Positions 27,027 to 35,807 of a DNA stretch of 64,000 bases are shown here, one piece after another. The DNA comes from an uncultured Lachnospiraceae bacterium (GTDB lineage: Bacteria; Bacillota; Clostridia; Lachnospirales; Lachnospiraceae), in assembly GCA_947625775.1 (NCBI GenBank), contig CANQPM010000008.1, forward strand, positions 62,001 through 126,000, written 5' to 3'. Positions within the stretch are counted from its first letter, which is position 1. The number at the start of each line of letters is the position of its first letter. The translations under genes were made by a program, and so were the position numbers. The notes beneath the pieces are model-generated. The model made no database searches, was not told the origin of the DNA, and saw nothing but the letters and a program-made list of their open reading frames with translations.

Positions 27027-27752
27027 TCAGCCCCATTTTTCCAGCTCCTTTTTGCGCTCCTTCCAATCGGGCATCAGCATTGTGACGAAATCCCAAAACT
27101 GTTTTGAATGATTGGGATGGATGAAATGTGCAAATTCGTGCAGCACTACATATTCTATGCAGCTCTTTGGGGTTTCAATCAGCCTGCTGTTTAATGTGAT
27201 GATTGCATTATTCGGCTGGCAGGAGCCCCAGCGGGTTTTCATGCATCGGATTTTTAATGCGGGGTATGGCACTTTGTATTTTTGAAAGAGCTTATATGTT
27301 TCCTGCAGCTGTTCTTGAAATATCATCGTCCGGTATTGTTTAAGCCATTTCGACATTAGAATTTCTTTATGGCGGAAATCGTCTTTATTTTTTACCTTCA
27401 GGAAAATATATGCTCCGTCCGTATGTACGCTTTCTTCGCTGCTTTCTTCTACTTTCAGGCATAGGCTTTTGCCCAGAAGATTGTAATGTTCGCCGCTTTC
27501 ATATCTTTTTGGAGTGTCTTGAATTAACTTTCTTCTTTCTGCGTATCTTGACAACGCCGCAAATATATATTGCTGCTTTTGACTGATATATGTTTCTATA
27601 AATTCTATGGGCACTCTGTTATTGGCTGACACAAGGACTTGTCCATCTGGCTTTATCCTCAGATTTACGTTTTTTACTGGCTTTCTTGTGAGCAGGTATG
27701 TAATATCGCCATTCTCACAATGAACTGTCCTTTGTTCTGTTGGCTGTTTCAT
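27027..27752 (-). CDS. YgjP-type (DUF45) zinc metallopeptidase-like protein
   Basis: 241 residues. The zinc site VVLHEFAHFIHPNHSKQFW (about 203-221) has HExxH plus a third histidine, as in the YgjP/WLM-related family. Upstream comes the conserved RCMKTRWGSCQPNNAIITLN segment (around residues 168-187), which is diagnostic for the family. In many genomes this family sits beside type I restriction or toxin-antitoxin genes. No partner is visible here apart from the toxin-antitoxin genes just upstream. Cytoplasmic; substrate unknown. Confidence 0.88.
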   Translation of the reverse strand: MKQPTEQRTVHCENGDITYLLTRKPVKNVNLRIKPDGQVLVSANNRVPIEFIETYISQKQQYIFAALSRYAERRKLIQDTPKRYESGEHYNLLGKSLCLKVEESSEESVHTDGAYIFLKVKNKDDFRHKEILMSKWLKQYRTMIFQEQLQETYKLFQKYKVPYPALKIRCMKTRWGSCQPNNAIITLNSRLIETPKSCIEYVVLHEFAHFIHPNHSKQFWDFVTMLMPDWKERKKELEKWG

Positions 27753-27848
27753 TATACTTTAAGTCTCCTTTAGAGCCGTTGCCTTTGCATTGTCAATCAG
27801 CTTTATTTATAATGATTTTTCTGCTGAATCATATATGCATAAATTTTT

Positions 27849-28271
27849 CTACTCAACCAAAGACAGGAAATCATTTGGTTTGATAGCTGGAATTTCTGAA
27901 TGTTCATAGTCCTTGGTGTTTATTGTAATAATGTAATCTGCCCTTGCCTCCTTGGCGCATTTGTCCTGAAGGCAATCCTCAAAATCTTTAAAACAATCCT
28001 TTTCAATAGCATCTAATATTTCTTGCTGAGATGCGGAAACTACAGAAAAAATTTTACATATATTTCTCAAATCTTCTCTGCGTTCTTTATCACTTTTCCT
28101 TCTAAGGACATACCAGAGCGTTGATAGCGTATGAAATGCAATGTAACCTGAACACTCGCCGTTGGCACACCTTTCTACAGTCTTAATTGAAGACTCCAAA
28201 TACTCATCATTTCTATTCGTAATGTAATTCAAAAGGACATTGGTATCAATTAAAACTGCCATATTTTTCAT
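27849..28271 (-). CDS. PIN-domain toxin (VapC-like ribonuclease)
   Basis: 140 residues, or 137 if translation starts at the second methionine (28262). The PIN fold starts with VLIDTNVLLNY (first catalytic aspartate D9). The later acidic site is CFKDFEDCLQ (near 101-110) and the end strand reads DYIITINTKDY. PIN toxins cut RNA. The gene overlaps the end of the antitoxin gene by 26 bases, a typical translationally coupled antitoxin-first order. Confidence 0.88.
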   Translation of the reverse strand: MKNMAVLIDTNVLLNYITNRNDEYLESSIKTVERCANGECSGYIAFHTLSTLWYVLRRKSDKERREDLRNICKIFSVVSASQQEILDAIEKDCFKDFEDCLQDKCAKEARADYIITINTKDYEHSEIPAIKPNDFLSLVE

Positions 28272-28542
28272 CTAACGCTATTCCCCTCTCTTTTTCATAA
28301 TCAATAGACTCAGAAAACCTTTTTCTTGATTCTTCAAGTCGCTTAAATGCCTCTAATTTTTCTGTATCAGTTTCCGTTTTTTTATGTGCGGGCGCTGAGA
28401 TAATGAACGGAATGCTTCTTTCCCTAAGTGCTGTTCTTGTAAATGTTTCGTAAAAGGTCTGTTTTGTCTGCCCCATAGCTGCAAGCATTTCGCTCAGTTC
28501 ATCATAAATAGAATCTTCTAATCTAATACTAATTATTTTCAT
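28246..28542 (-). CDS. RelB/DinJ-type ribbon-helix-helix antitoxin
   Basis: 98 residues. The N-terminal ribbon-helix-helix begins IISIRLEDSIYDELSEML and continues MGQTKQTFYETFTRTAL, typical of RelB/DinJ. The C-terminal half is charged and probably unfolded until bound to the toxin. Partner of the PIN gene that overlaps its 3' end. RelB/DinJ antitoxins more often pair with RelE/YafQ toxins, so the PIN partner is a mixed pairing, though such pairs are common in Clostridia. Expected to repress its own promoter. Confidence 0.85.
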   Translation of the reverse strand: MKIISIRLEDSIYDELSEMLAAMGQTKQTFYETFTRTALRERSIPFIISAPAHKKTETDTEKLEAFKRLEESRKRFSESIDYEKERGIALDEKYGSFN

Positions 28543-28565
28543 AAAACCGCTCCTTGTGCAATGAA

Positions 28566-28609
28566 ATTATACTCGAATTGTATGTTTCTGTTTATATTTT
28601 ATTCTGTTT
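28566..28609 (-). promoter_or_regulatory. promoter/operator region of the RHH-PIN pair
   Basis: The -10 is TATAAT (minus strand, 28566-28571); the -35 is weak. The octamer AAACAGAA is repeated at 28586-28593 and 28602-28609, 16 bases apart, in the position expected for an RHH antitoxin operator. GAGTATA and TACACTC flank the region as a loose inverted pair. Confidence 0.5.
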
Positions 28610-28660
28610 GAGTGTAAATAGCAAGCAATGGCTTTCAATTCCGCATTTTTCACTAATTTA

Positions 28661-29689
28661 TTATATTTGCAGGCTTTCCGCATACTTGAATTGAATGATA
28701 TCCTTTTGCGCTGTATTTATATAAGCCTGCTCGTTATGCATGAAATTAATTATTTCATTTTTGCTCATTTTACCCAGCTTTTTAATGACAGCATCAAGAA
28801 TACTTATATCATCTTCCGAAAGTGCTGGAAACGTGTCTGCATTATTCAACGAAAAATGATATACGTTTGTTTCTCCCATATCTATTTCTTCACAGGGAAC
28901 ACCTCTCAAAGCAATTATAGAATCGTGTTCCACTGGCACTGCACCCATTGGCAAAGCCTGATATACTAAGCCAGTTATCGCATAACCTCTTGTTTTATAA
29001 GACAACGCGTCTGCATACCACAAAAGCTTCATAAGCTTTACTTTATAAAGATTCGTAACCTTTGCAGATGCCGCAAAATATCTAATAACATCAACCACTT
29101 TATCTAATGAAAGCTCTGTATTTCCATTAAACATTTTGTTTTTCTGAAATCTCGCATAGCCTGCCTCTATCGCCTTTCGCAGATAGCAATCTTTGTCTTC
29201 CTCATATAATGCAGCTGCCGCATTTAAATACTTCTGATATGCTGCCTGCGGCAAATTCCCCTGCGCCCCAGCCAGCAGCGTCAAAAACCACTCGGGATCT
29301 TGCGAGAGCTTTTTTAATATTGTATCGTGCGCTTTGTCCTGTACCTGATGTCCTTCATATCTTGTTATTGTTTTTTCGCCCCATCCAAGCAAAATGCATA
29401 AATCACTCTGGCTGATTCCATACTTTTTTCTGATACTGCCAATCTCGGAAGATGTCAAAAGTCCTGCTTTCTTTTTATATGCATCTTTAAGCCGTATATC
29501 GTTTTCCTGAAGCTGGCGTTCGTCCATGTATAGTTCTTCTGCCTTGTCGCAATATAAATATGAGGCTTCATATTTAACCTCCATATTTTTAAAGGTTGCC
29601 TTCTCATCAATGAGGACTGTCTTCACATCATGTTCTTCCATGCAGCATGTGCATAACTGCTTTTCTTCCTTAATAATCTTCATATTCAT
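28661..29689 (-). CDS. Panacea-domain (DUF4065/SocA-like) antitoxin with MqsA-type N-terminus
   Basis: 342 residues. Residues 1-60 resemble the YgiT/MqsA zinc finger but keep only C13, C16 and C47 (CTCC...LYC), so one ligand is missing. A helix-turn-helix follows (about 78-115: LLTSSEIGSIRKKYGISQSD, then TITRYEGHQ). The C-terminal 150 residues form the Panacea/SocA domain (KLMKLLWYADALSYKTRGYAITGLVYQALPMGAVP near 217-252). Panacea proteins neutralise many unrelated toxins, whose genes are next door. The gene just upstream, 12 bases away, is the obvious partner. The start is fixed by GGAGG overlapping the end of that gene. Confidence 0.88.
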   Translation of the reverse strand: MNMKIIKEEKQLCTCCMEEHDVKTVLIDEKATFKNMEVKYEASYLYCDKAEELYMDERQLQENDIRLKDAYKKKAGLLTSSEIGSIRKKYGISQSDLCILLGWGEKTITRYEGHQVQDKAHDTILKKLSQDPEWFLTLLAGAQGNLPQAAYQKYLNAAAALYEEDKDCYLRKAIEAGYARFQKNKMFNGNTELSLDKVVDVIRYFAASAKVTNLYKVKLMKLLWYADALSYKTRGYAITGLVYQALPMGAVPVEHDSIIALRGVPCEEIDMGETNVYHFSLNNADTFPALSEDDISILDAVIKKLGKMSKNEIINFMHNEQAYINTAQKDIIQFKYAESLQI

Positions 29690-29701
29690 GAAAGCACCTC
29701 C

Positions 29702-30079
29702 CTAAGTTTTTCTGTATGGGAACATTGACGGCATAAACGGTTTCTCTGCAAAATGGAAGGACATCACAAACGTTGTGGCATTGCCATACGTTCCTAAAAG
29801 CTCTACCCTTATTTTTATATATACATCGTCTTTTGCATTATATGTTCTGCCAAATTCACGCATCTCGCTTCTATTTGGAAAACGAATATCCTTAACCGTT
29901 CTCATGTAGTCTTCTGCCGACAGCGTAAGCAATTCCCTTTTTAGCGCATATAATGGATTTTCGTCTGGAAATAGAGTGTTTATTGTATATTGATTGGTAT
30001 ATTTTTCGTCTCTGCCGTTGTCAACAAGTCTTTTTGCCTGAAATTCTATTTTTGCCCCATTATTAAGAGCGTATTTCAA
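29702..30079 (-). CDS. putative toxin paired with the Panacea antitoxin, unrecognised family
   Basis: 125 residues from a TTG at 30079 (KYALNNGAKIEFQAKRLVD). The frame stays open and protein-like for 21 more codons upstream (LDRQNKARIESELEVKAYIQN) to 30142. There the strong AAGGAGA box and a TTG (30141) are in the +1 frame. The true start is therefore unclear, and a one-base slip at the start codon would explain it. The rest is rich in charged residues (DEKYTNQYTINTLFPDENP, IKIRVELLGTYGN, MSFHFAEKPF). No known toxin motif is recognised. Gene order (toxin, then antitoxin) and a self-contained promoter/palindrome support the toxin assignment, which remains inference. Confidence 0.6.
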   Translation of the reverse strand: MKYALNNGAKIEFQAKRLVDNGRDEKYTNQYTINTLFPDENPLYALKRELLTLSAEDYMRTVKDIRFPNRSEMREFGRTYNAKDDVYIKIRVELLGTYGNATTFVMSFHFAEKPFMPSMFPYRKT

Positions 30080-30160
30080 ATTTTGTATATATGCTTTGAC
30101 TTCTAATTCGCTTTCAATTCGTGCTTTATTTTGTCTGTCAAGCCAGCTTTCTCCTTTTTG

Positions 30161-30207
30161 GTATCAAATGATACTTTTATAATATGTCTTTTTTCATTTT
30201 TTGTCAA
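30161..30207 (-). promoter_or_regulatory. promoter and palindromic operator of the Panacea pair
   Basis: Minus-strand TTGACA (30202-30207), 17-base spacer, TATTAT (30179-30184). Just downstream is the perfect palindrome GTATCATTTGATAC (30161-30174), then an AAGGAG box (30151-30156). This is the layout expected for autorepression by the antitoxin HTH. Confidence 0.75.
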
Positions 30208-30217
30208 TATGCAATAA

Positions 30218-32398
30218 TTATTTTTTCAGTATTTCCACCCTGCTGCCAATCCTGCTGAGCAATTCGTTTGATATGCTGCCTGCATTGTCTGCGGCGGTTT
30301 GCGCAAGGATGCCATCGCCTATGATTGTCGCGGTAGTTCCTTCGGCGACGTCTGGTATGTCGGTTATGTCCACTGCTGTCTGGTCCATGCATATCCTGCC
30401 CGCTATGTACGCTCTTTTTCCGTTTATCATCACATAGCCTTTTCCGCATGAAAGGCTGCGCGGTATGCCGTCGGCGTAGCCTATGGGAAGTATTGCGATT
30501 TTTGTTTTTCGGCTTGCCGTGAAAGCCCTGCCGTAGCCTATGGTTTCGCCTTTTTCTATTGTTCTGATGAGTATTACCTTTGTTTTGAGGGAAAGTACAG
30601 GGCGCAGGTCGAGCGGTTTTCTCACCTTGTCGTCTGGGGAACTTAGCACGCCGTAGAGCGCTATCCCTACTCTTACGTAATTGCATTTAAGCTCAGGATA
30701 ATTTAATAATCCGTAACTGCTTTGAATGTGGATTTTGGGAATCGCAAGCCCTGACTGCTCTATGCGGTCGATTGCCTGTCTGAAATTGCTTATCTGCTTT
30801 TGAGTGAAAGCGATGTCCTCCGCATTAAGGCTGTCGGAAACGCACAAGTGCGAGTAAATTCCGTTTATATTTATGTGCTTCAATTTGAAGGTTCTTTCTA
30901 TTTCATCCGCTTCCCTGTAGTCTATGCCCAGCCTGTGCATGCCTGTGTCGATTTTTATGTGGGCATTTATGCTAATGCCTTGGCTGTCCAACAGACTTGC
31001 GTATTTGTAGCTTATCAGCGTCTGGGTGAGCTGATATCTGCGAAGCTCCTTTGCCCTTCTTACGTCTGTATAGCCAAGTATTAGAATTTCCCCGCGAATG
31101 CCATAGCGGCGGAGTTCTATTCCCTCGTCTATGGCAGCGACGGCGAAAGCTTTTACGCCGATTTTGTTGAGGCACACGGCGGTTTCGTACATTCCGTGAC
31201 CGTATGCCTGAGCTTTGACTACTGCCATAAGCTCGCATTTTTCGGGCATTGCGTTTTTCAGTATTTGGACATTGTGCTTTAGGTTGTCATGATTAATTTC
31301 AAGCCATGCGCGCTGTCCGCGTGCTGTGAGCATATTATCTGCAGGCGCTGCGGCGCTTTTTATTTTTCTGCGCTTTACTTTCTGGTATAATAGTGTAAAT
31401 ATCAGTGAAAATACAGCTGAAAAAACGCTCACTGCAAAATAATGTCCGACGCTGTTTTCAATGAATATTTCTTGAGTGCCTGTAAGCTTTGCCAAAAGCC
31501 GTACTGCTACTATCATCAGAGGGTGGATTATATATACGACAAGCGAAAATGTCCTGAGTGAAGCTTTTCTCTCCCCTCGCCAAAAGGTGAGCAGGCTGAA
31601 AAGATAATATGTGCATGGGATAAGGAAAATATACATGCTGTCGTGGCGCACAAGTCCTGCCCGATGCGCGATTATCCCTTCCGCGAGCATAAAAATAAAT
31701 GAAACTGCAAAACCCGCCACACATTTGAGGGCAGAAATACTGACACTTCTGTCAGAAATTATTGCCCCTACTGCAATAAAAACAGGGGCAAAAAATATCC
31801 CATTTCGCGTATAGTCGAACACTTCAAAAATATGGCGGTAAAAGCTTTCCGCAAAAGGGATTTTTTGTGATATGCCATAGAAGCTGTCACCGAAAATGCC
31901 GACTGTGTACAAAAACAGCGTGGCGGCGAATGTCCTTTTTATGCCAAATTTTTTTGTGAGAAACCACACTATTGTGGCTCCTATGATAACTGCAGGGAAA
32001 TACCAGAGATGATACATTGTGCCGTCAAAGACTATATCCTTTATTATGTTTGGCAAAAGATATTCCGTTGAAAAATAGCCGTTATATATGTTTATCGGTA
32101 TGTATATTATTATGGAAAAGGCGTAAATTGCAGACATTTTTTTGACGAGCTTTGCCAGTCTGCCGTTGTCCTTTGAGTACGAGGGTGAGAGGAAAAAGCC
32201 TGTAGTTGTAAAGAAAAACGGCACGGCGATACGCGCGATTATCCGTGTCGCTATCATATCAAATTGTTCGCTGTAGGTTGTGAATATTGAAGTATGTATC
32301 GCGACAACAAAGAATGCGGCAACGCATCTGAAATAATCTATGCCTGTGTATGCCTTGCCTGTGTATGCTGTGTCAGTGCATGCTTTATTATTGTCCAC
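30218..32398 (-). CDS. vanT: VanT-type membrane-bound serine/alanine racemase
   Basis: 726 residues. Residues 15-350 form an acyltransferase-3-like membrane domain with about ten helices (GIDYFRCVAAFFVVAIHTS at the first). After a linker (about 345-365), a fold-type III alanine racemase domain begins with RAWLEINHDNLKHNV. The PLP lysine lies in VVKAQAYGHG (near 394); IKIDTGMHRLGI and GRICMDQ complete the site. VanT supplies D-serine for D-Ala-D-Ser precursors in VanC, VanE and VanG clusters. It follows vanXY by 95 bases. The N-terminus has a short AYTGKAYTG repetition. The stop lies just before the promoter of the Panacea pair. Confidence 0.93.
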   Translation of the reverse strand: MDNNKACTDTAYTGKAYTGIDYFRCVAAFFVVAIHTSIFTTYSEQFDMIATRIIARIAVPFFFTTTGFFLSPSYSKDNGRLAKLVKKMSAIYAFSIIIYIPINIYNGYFSTEYLLPNIIKDIVFDGTMYHLWYFPAVIIGATIVWFLTKKFGIKRTFAATLFLYTVGIFGDSFYGISQKIPFAESFYRHIFEVFDYTRNGIFFAPVFIAVGAIISDRSVSISALKCVAGFAVSFIFMLAEGIIAHRAGLVRHDSMYIFLIPCTYYLFSLLTFWRGERKASLRTFSLVVYIIHPLMIVAVRLLAKLTGTQEIFIENSVGHYFAVSVFSAVFSLIFTLLYQKVKRRKIKSAAAPADNMLTARGQRAWLEINHDNLKHNVQILKNAMPEKCELMAVVKAQAYGHGMYETAVCLNKIGVKAFAVAAIDEGIELRRYGIRGEILILGYTDVRRAKELRRYQLTQTLISYKYASLLDSQGISINAHIKIDTGMHRLGIDYREADEIERTFKLKHININGIYSHLCVSDSLNAEDIAFTQKQISNFRQAIDRIEQSGLAIPKIHIQSSYGLLNYPELKCNYVRVGIALYGVLSSPDDKVRKPLDLRPVLSLKTKVILIRTIEKGETIGYGRAFTASRKTKIAILPIGYADGIPRSLSCGKGYVMINGKRAYIAGRICMDQTAVDITDIPDVAEGTTATIIGDGILAQTAADNAGSISNELLSRIGSRVEILKK

Positions 32399-32493
32399 CT
32401 TTGTCAGTCCTCCTTTTGTATTCGCAAGTTATTAAATAATTGCAAAACGTGTTCTAAACCGTCCAAATTTAGTCAAAACATATAAAAATTGCA

Positions 32494-33477
32494 TCAATGA
32501 GGCTGTCGCAATAAGGAGCAAGTTACGACAAATCCGTCAACGTTGTTTCCTGATATTTCGTAGGCGGACACTGCGTCGTCTGTATTGTAAGGAAGCATTA
32601 TTTTTGTGATGTCTGCCTTTTCCGCTTGGACATAAAATATTTCAAAATGTGTCTTGCCGTTGTCGTATTTCAAATGCTCACCATTAGCCGAAAACTGTTT
32701 CAGGTATTTGATATACTCCTCAAGCGCAAAATTATTTTCGCTTATTATCGCGGAATGCGGAAAGCCCACATATCTGAAATGCCACGGTTCAGGCGCGATT
32801 TTCGTAATGTTTTCTTTTCCTTTCCGATAGCGTTCGATAAAGCCGTACTGCGGCGCGGCGGCGCGAAATTTCTCACATATTCCTTCATATGGAAAATCAG
32901 GACATATAAAATCAATATTCTCCTTTTCAAGCCCAAGGTCAATCGCAAGACCTGTCTGATGCTCACTGTGATTTGGCAGCGCTACGAATTCAGCCGTAAA
33001 CTCCGCGCCGTTTTCCTTCAATGAGCTTTCGTATATGTCGGTCTGTTCCTTTTCACTGCGGTAGCCGCTTACAAGCGCAATGCTTTCTTTGTATATATTA
33101 GTCTGCTCCCTTCCATCGCAACAGCCGCTTACAAGCACAGTGTTTTTTTTCTGCATTTCTGTTTGTTCACTTTCACTAAAGACTGGCGAATAATACGCCA
33201 GAAAATATCCGCCTTCTTTTTGTATTTTTGTTCGTTCTCCTTTACTACTACAGCCGCTCGCAGACACACTGACATCTTTACATTCAGCGGCTTTAATGCT
33301 TCTAAGCGCCTGCCCCAGCATTTGCGCCGCCTCCGCCTGCAATAAAACCTGCGGATATTTTTCATTTACAGGTGTAAGGCTTGTGCTTATGCTTTCACCA
33401 CGCAGAGGGAAATCGCCATTTACCAAAATAAGTTTCCCCTCATAAATTTCTTTATTTTCAACTAAAATTCCCATCAT
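32494..33477 (-). CDS. vanXY: VanXY-type D,D-peptidase with an internally repeated SGYRS segment
   Basis: 327 residues; usual VanXY proteins are about 250. It trims D-Ala-D-Ala and pentapeptides so only D-Ala-D-Ser precursors remain. Zinc ligands H173 and D180 (SEHQTGLAIDLG) and E230/H233 (EPWHFRYVG) are present. The normal LVSGYRSEKEQTDIY segment (135-149) is preceded by three decayed copies at about 69-134 with a period of about 20 residues. A C-terminal extension of about 75 residues follows, and its last residues LLRQPH are encoded by sequence like a repeat end (GGCTGTCGCAATAAGGA, 32502-32518). The start overlaps the vanG stop by four bases. Confidence 0.88.
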   Translation of the reverse strand: MMGILVENKEIYEGKLILVNGDFPLRGESISTSLTPVNEKYPQVLLQAEAAQMLGQALRSIKAAECKDVSVSASGCSSKGERTKIQKEGGYFLAYYSPVFSESEQTEMQKKNTVLVSGCCDGREQTNIYKESIALVSGYRSEKEQTDIYESSLKENGAEFTAEFVALPNHSEHQTGLAIDLGLEKENIDFICPDFPYEGICEKFRAAAPQYGFIERYRKGKENITKIAPEPWHFRYVGFPHSAIISENNFALEEYIKYLKQFSANGEHLKYDNGKTHFEIFYVQAEKADITKIMLPYNTDDAVSAYEISGNNVDGFVVTCSLLRQPH

Positions 33478-34526
33478 ACATACAAGCCTATCAGCTTGTC
33501 CAGCACCTGCTCAAAGCACAAGCCTATTCCTTTCATCATATTCGGGTATCTGCTGTGCGAGGTAAAGCCAGGGATAGTGTTGACCTCGTTAAATACAATT
33601 TCGCCCGCTGGCGTCAGAAACATATCAACCCTTGCAAAGCCCGAACAGCCAAGTGTCCTGTAAATTATCTTCGCCGTTTCCTGTATTCGCCTTTCCGTCG
33701 CAGCGTCTATCCTTGCGGGCATATGGATTTTCGAGGTTTTTAGCGTATATTTTTCCGTGTAGTCAAAAAATCCGCTGGAAAGCTCTATCTCGTCAACTCT
33801 GCCTACCGTCAGACTGTCTTTCCCCAACACGGCGCAGCCTACCTCAAAGCCATCAATGTTCTCCTCTATTATGATACTCGTGTCATATTCAAGGGCAAAC
33901 TGTATGGCTGGAATAAGCCCTGTTTCCATCTGAACTTTAGTAATGCCAAATGATGAACCTGAACGTATCGGTTTTACAAAAAGTGGGTATTTCAGCTCAT
34001 TGGTAAGCACTGTGATATTTGGCAGGTCGCTCTTTGTCACTGCCACTGAATTGGGCGTGGGAATACCCGCCGCCCTGACAAGCCTGTGCGCCCTGTCTTT
34101 GTCCATACAGAGCGCCGACGAAAGCGTACCGCAGCCCACCACCTCTATTCCCGCAAGCTCAAACAGCCCCTGCACTGTGCCGTCCTCACCGTTTCTGCCA
34201 TGAAGCACTGGAAACGCTAAATCTACATGGTACACATTTGTGACATATCTGTCATTTTTGTCAAATTCAATTATCCCTCCCAGCCTTCTGCTCTGCGATA
34301 CTGCAACTGGGTGAATATTCTGTTCATCGGCAATCCATGAATTGTTTTCTATTTTTTCAAGGTTTCCGCTGTAGCGATGCCATTCGCCCTGTCGTGTTAT
34401 TCCGATTGGAAGAACGTCGTACCTGTCGCTGTTTAAAGCCTTTAATACTGCATACGCCGACTGCAGCGAAACCTCATACTCCGTCGAGTTGCCGCCAAAA
34501 ATTACTGCTATCTGTTTCTTTTTCAT
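33474..34526 (-). CDS. vanG: D-alanine--D-serine ligase, VanG type
   Basis: 350 residues, ATP-grasp ligase. The opening IAVIFGGNSTEYEVSLQSAYAV, PVLHGRNGEDGTVQGLFELAGI, LCMDKDRAH and VKPIRSGSSFGITKV match VanG closely. The specificity loop FDYTEKYTLKTSKIHMPAR is of the D-Ser (VanC/E/G) and not the D-Lac type. Metal-binding FNEVNTIPGFTSHSRYPNM is intact. It joins D-Ala to D-Ser, giving precursors with low vancomycin affinity. First gene of vanG-vanXY-vanT. Ribosome-binding site AAGGAG. Cryptic or weakly expressed VanG clusters are common in gut Clostridia, so the phenotype is uncertain. Confidence 0.94.
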   Translation of the reverse strand: MKKKQIAVIFGGNSTEYEVSLQSAYAVLKALNSDRYDVLPIGITRQGEWHRYSGNLEKIENNSWIADEQNIHPVAVSQSRRLGGIIEFDKNDRYVTNVYHVDLAFPVLHGRNGEDGTVQGLFELAGIEVVGCGTLSSALCMDKDRAHRLVRAAGIPTPNSVAVTKSDLPNITVLTNELKYPLFVKPIRSGSSFGITKVQMETGLIPAIQFALEYDTSIIIEENIDGFEVGCAVLGKDSLTVGRVDEIELSSGFFDYTEKYTLKTSKIHMPARIDAATERRIQETAKIIYRTLGCSGFARVDMFLTPAGEIVFNEVNTIPGFTSHSRYPNMMKGIGLCFEQVLDKLIGLYV

Positions 34527-34795
34527 TGTCGCTCCTTTTCCCTATATGAATAATTCTGACAAAAAACGCTAATTAACGAAAAAAACAGCGCCCTCTGCCT
34601 TGACACAATGATTGTATCAAAGCAAAAAACACCGTTTTTTCGTTTTATCGCACGGCTTTCATATTTTTTTATGATTAATTTCTTACGATTTTCTTACAGG
34701 GAAAATGCCGCTCTCCTGCGCGCCGCCAGCGCCATATTTCTATTGTTTTTTTCACGGAAATATGATATGCTTTTCCAGTGTAAGGAGGCGGCAAA

Positions 34796-35797
34796 ATGAA
34801 TTACATTGGCTCAAAATATTCATTGCTGGATTTTTTGGAAGCTACCATTGAAGAAGTGACAGGATACAGGTCTGGCGACAATTATGTGTTTGGCGATTTG
34901 TTCGCTGGGACAGGAATTGTCGGGCAGACATACAAGGCAAAGGGCTGCACGGTAATTGCAAATGATATTCAGTATTACAGCTACATATTAAATAAGCATT
35001 TTATAGAGAACATACCCGATTTGGACACAGGTTTACTGGAAAAGCTTAACGCCCTTTCCCCTGTCGAAGGGTTTATCTACAACAATTACTGCGAGGGCTC
35101 AGGCTCGGGCAGGAATTATTTTACCAATGAAAACGGAATGAAATGCGACGCCATACGGATTGAGCTCGAACGCCTTCATACCTCTGGAGAAATTGACAGC
35201 CACATTTACTACTACTATTTGGCGAGCCTTGTAAACTCCATAGATAAATACGCAAATACAGCCTCCGTTTATGGGGCTTTCCTTAAGCATATAAAAAAAT
35301 CAGCGCAAAAGGAATTTAAACTGGAGCTCCTTCCAGTTATTTCAGGAAATGTCGGCAAAGCCTACAATGAGGATATCAATGAGTTAGTCAAAAAGGTAAA
35401 CGGCGATGTATTATATCTTGATCCGCCTTACAATGCAAGACAGTATTGCTCCAATTATCACGTTCTTGAAACAATCGCAAGGTATGATAACCCCGAATTG
35501 ACAGGAGTTACAGGTCTGCGCAATTCGCCCGAGCAAAAAAGCCGATTCTGTTCAAAGCGCACGGTAGACACTGCATTTGAGGACTTAATAAGCAACGCCG
35601 ATTTTAAATACATCTTTTTAAGCTATAACAACGAGGGGCTTATGTCTCTCGATACAATCAAAAAAATTATGTCACGCTATGGCGAATACAGCTTTTTTAC
35701 AAAAGAATATAAACGCTTCAAGGCGGATAAAGACGAAAACCGCACTATCGCGGCGGACTCCACCACGGAATATCTTCACTGCCTTATTAAAAAATAG
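34796..35797 (+). CDS. D12-class DNA adenine methyltransferase
   Basis: 333 residues. The SAM-binding motif is DLFAGTGIVGQTYK (about 33-46) and the catalytic motif is YLDPPYNARQYCSNYH (about 206-221), as in D12-class (alpha) N6-adenine methyltransferases such as the NlaIII and FokI families. It opens with MNYIGSKYSLLDFL, typical for the group. The start follows AAGGAGGCGG. The second methyltransferase starts 11 bases downstream, so both form one plus-strand operon inserted in the van region. No restriction endonuclease gene is visible beside them. Confidence 0.9.
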   Translation: MNYIGSKYSLLDFLEATIEEVTGYRSGDNYVFGDLFAGTGIVGQTYKAKGCTVIANDIQYYSYILNKHFIENIPDLDTGLLEKLNALSPVEGFIYNNYCEGSGSGRNYFTNENGMKCDAIRIELERLHTSGEIDSHIYYYYLASLVNSIDKYANTASVYGAFLKHIKKSAQKEFKLELLPVISGNVGKAYNEDINELVKKVNGDVLYLDPPYNARQYCSNYHVLETIARYDNPELTGVTGLRNSPEQKSRFCSKRTVDTAFEDLISNADFKYIFLSYNNEGLMSLDTIKKIMSRYGEYSFFTKEYKRFKADKDENRTIAADSTTEYLHCLIKK

Positions 35798-35807
35798 GAG
35801 ATGTCAA

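Noticed and set aside
34608-34799. 63-codon plus-strand frame upstream of the D12 methyltransferase
   Set aside because: No ribosome-binding site, phenylalanine/serine-rich AT-driven composition, and it covers the promoter region of two divergent units.
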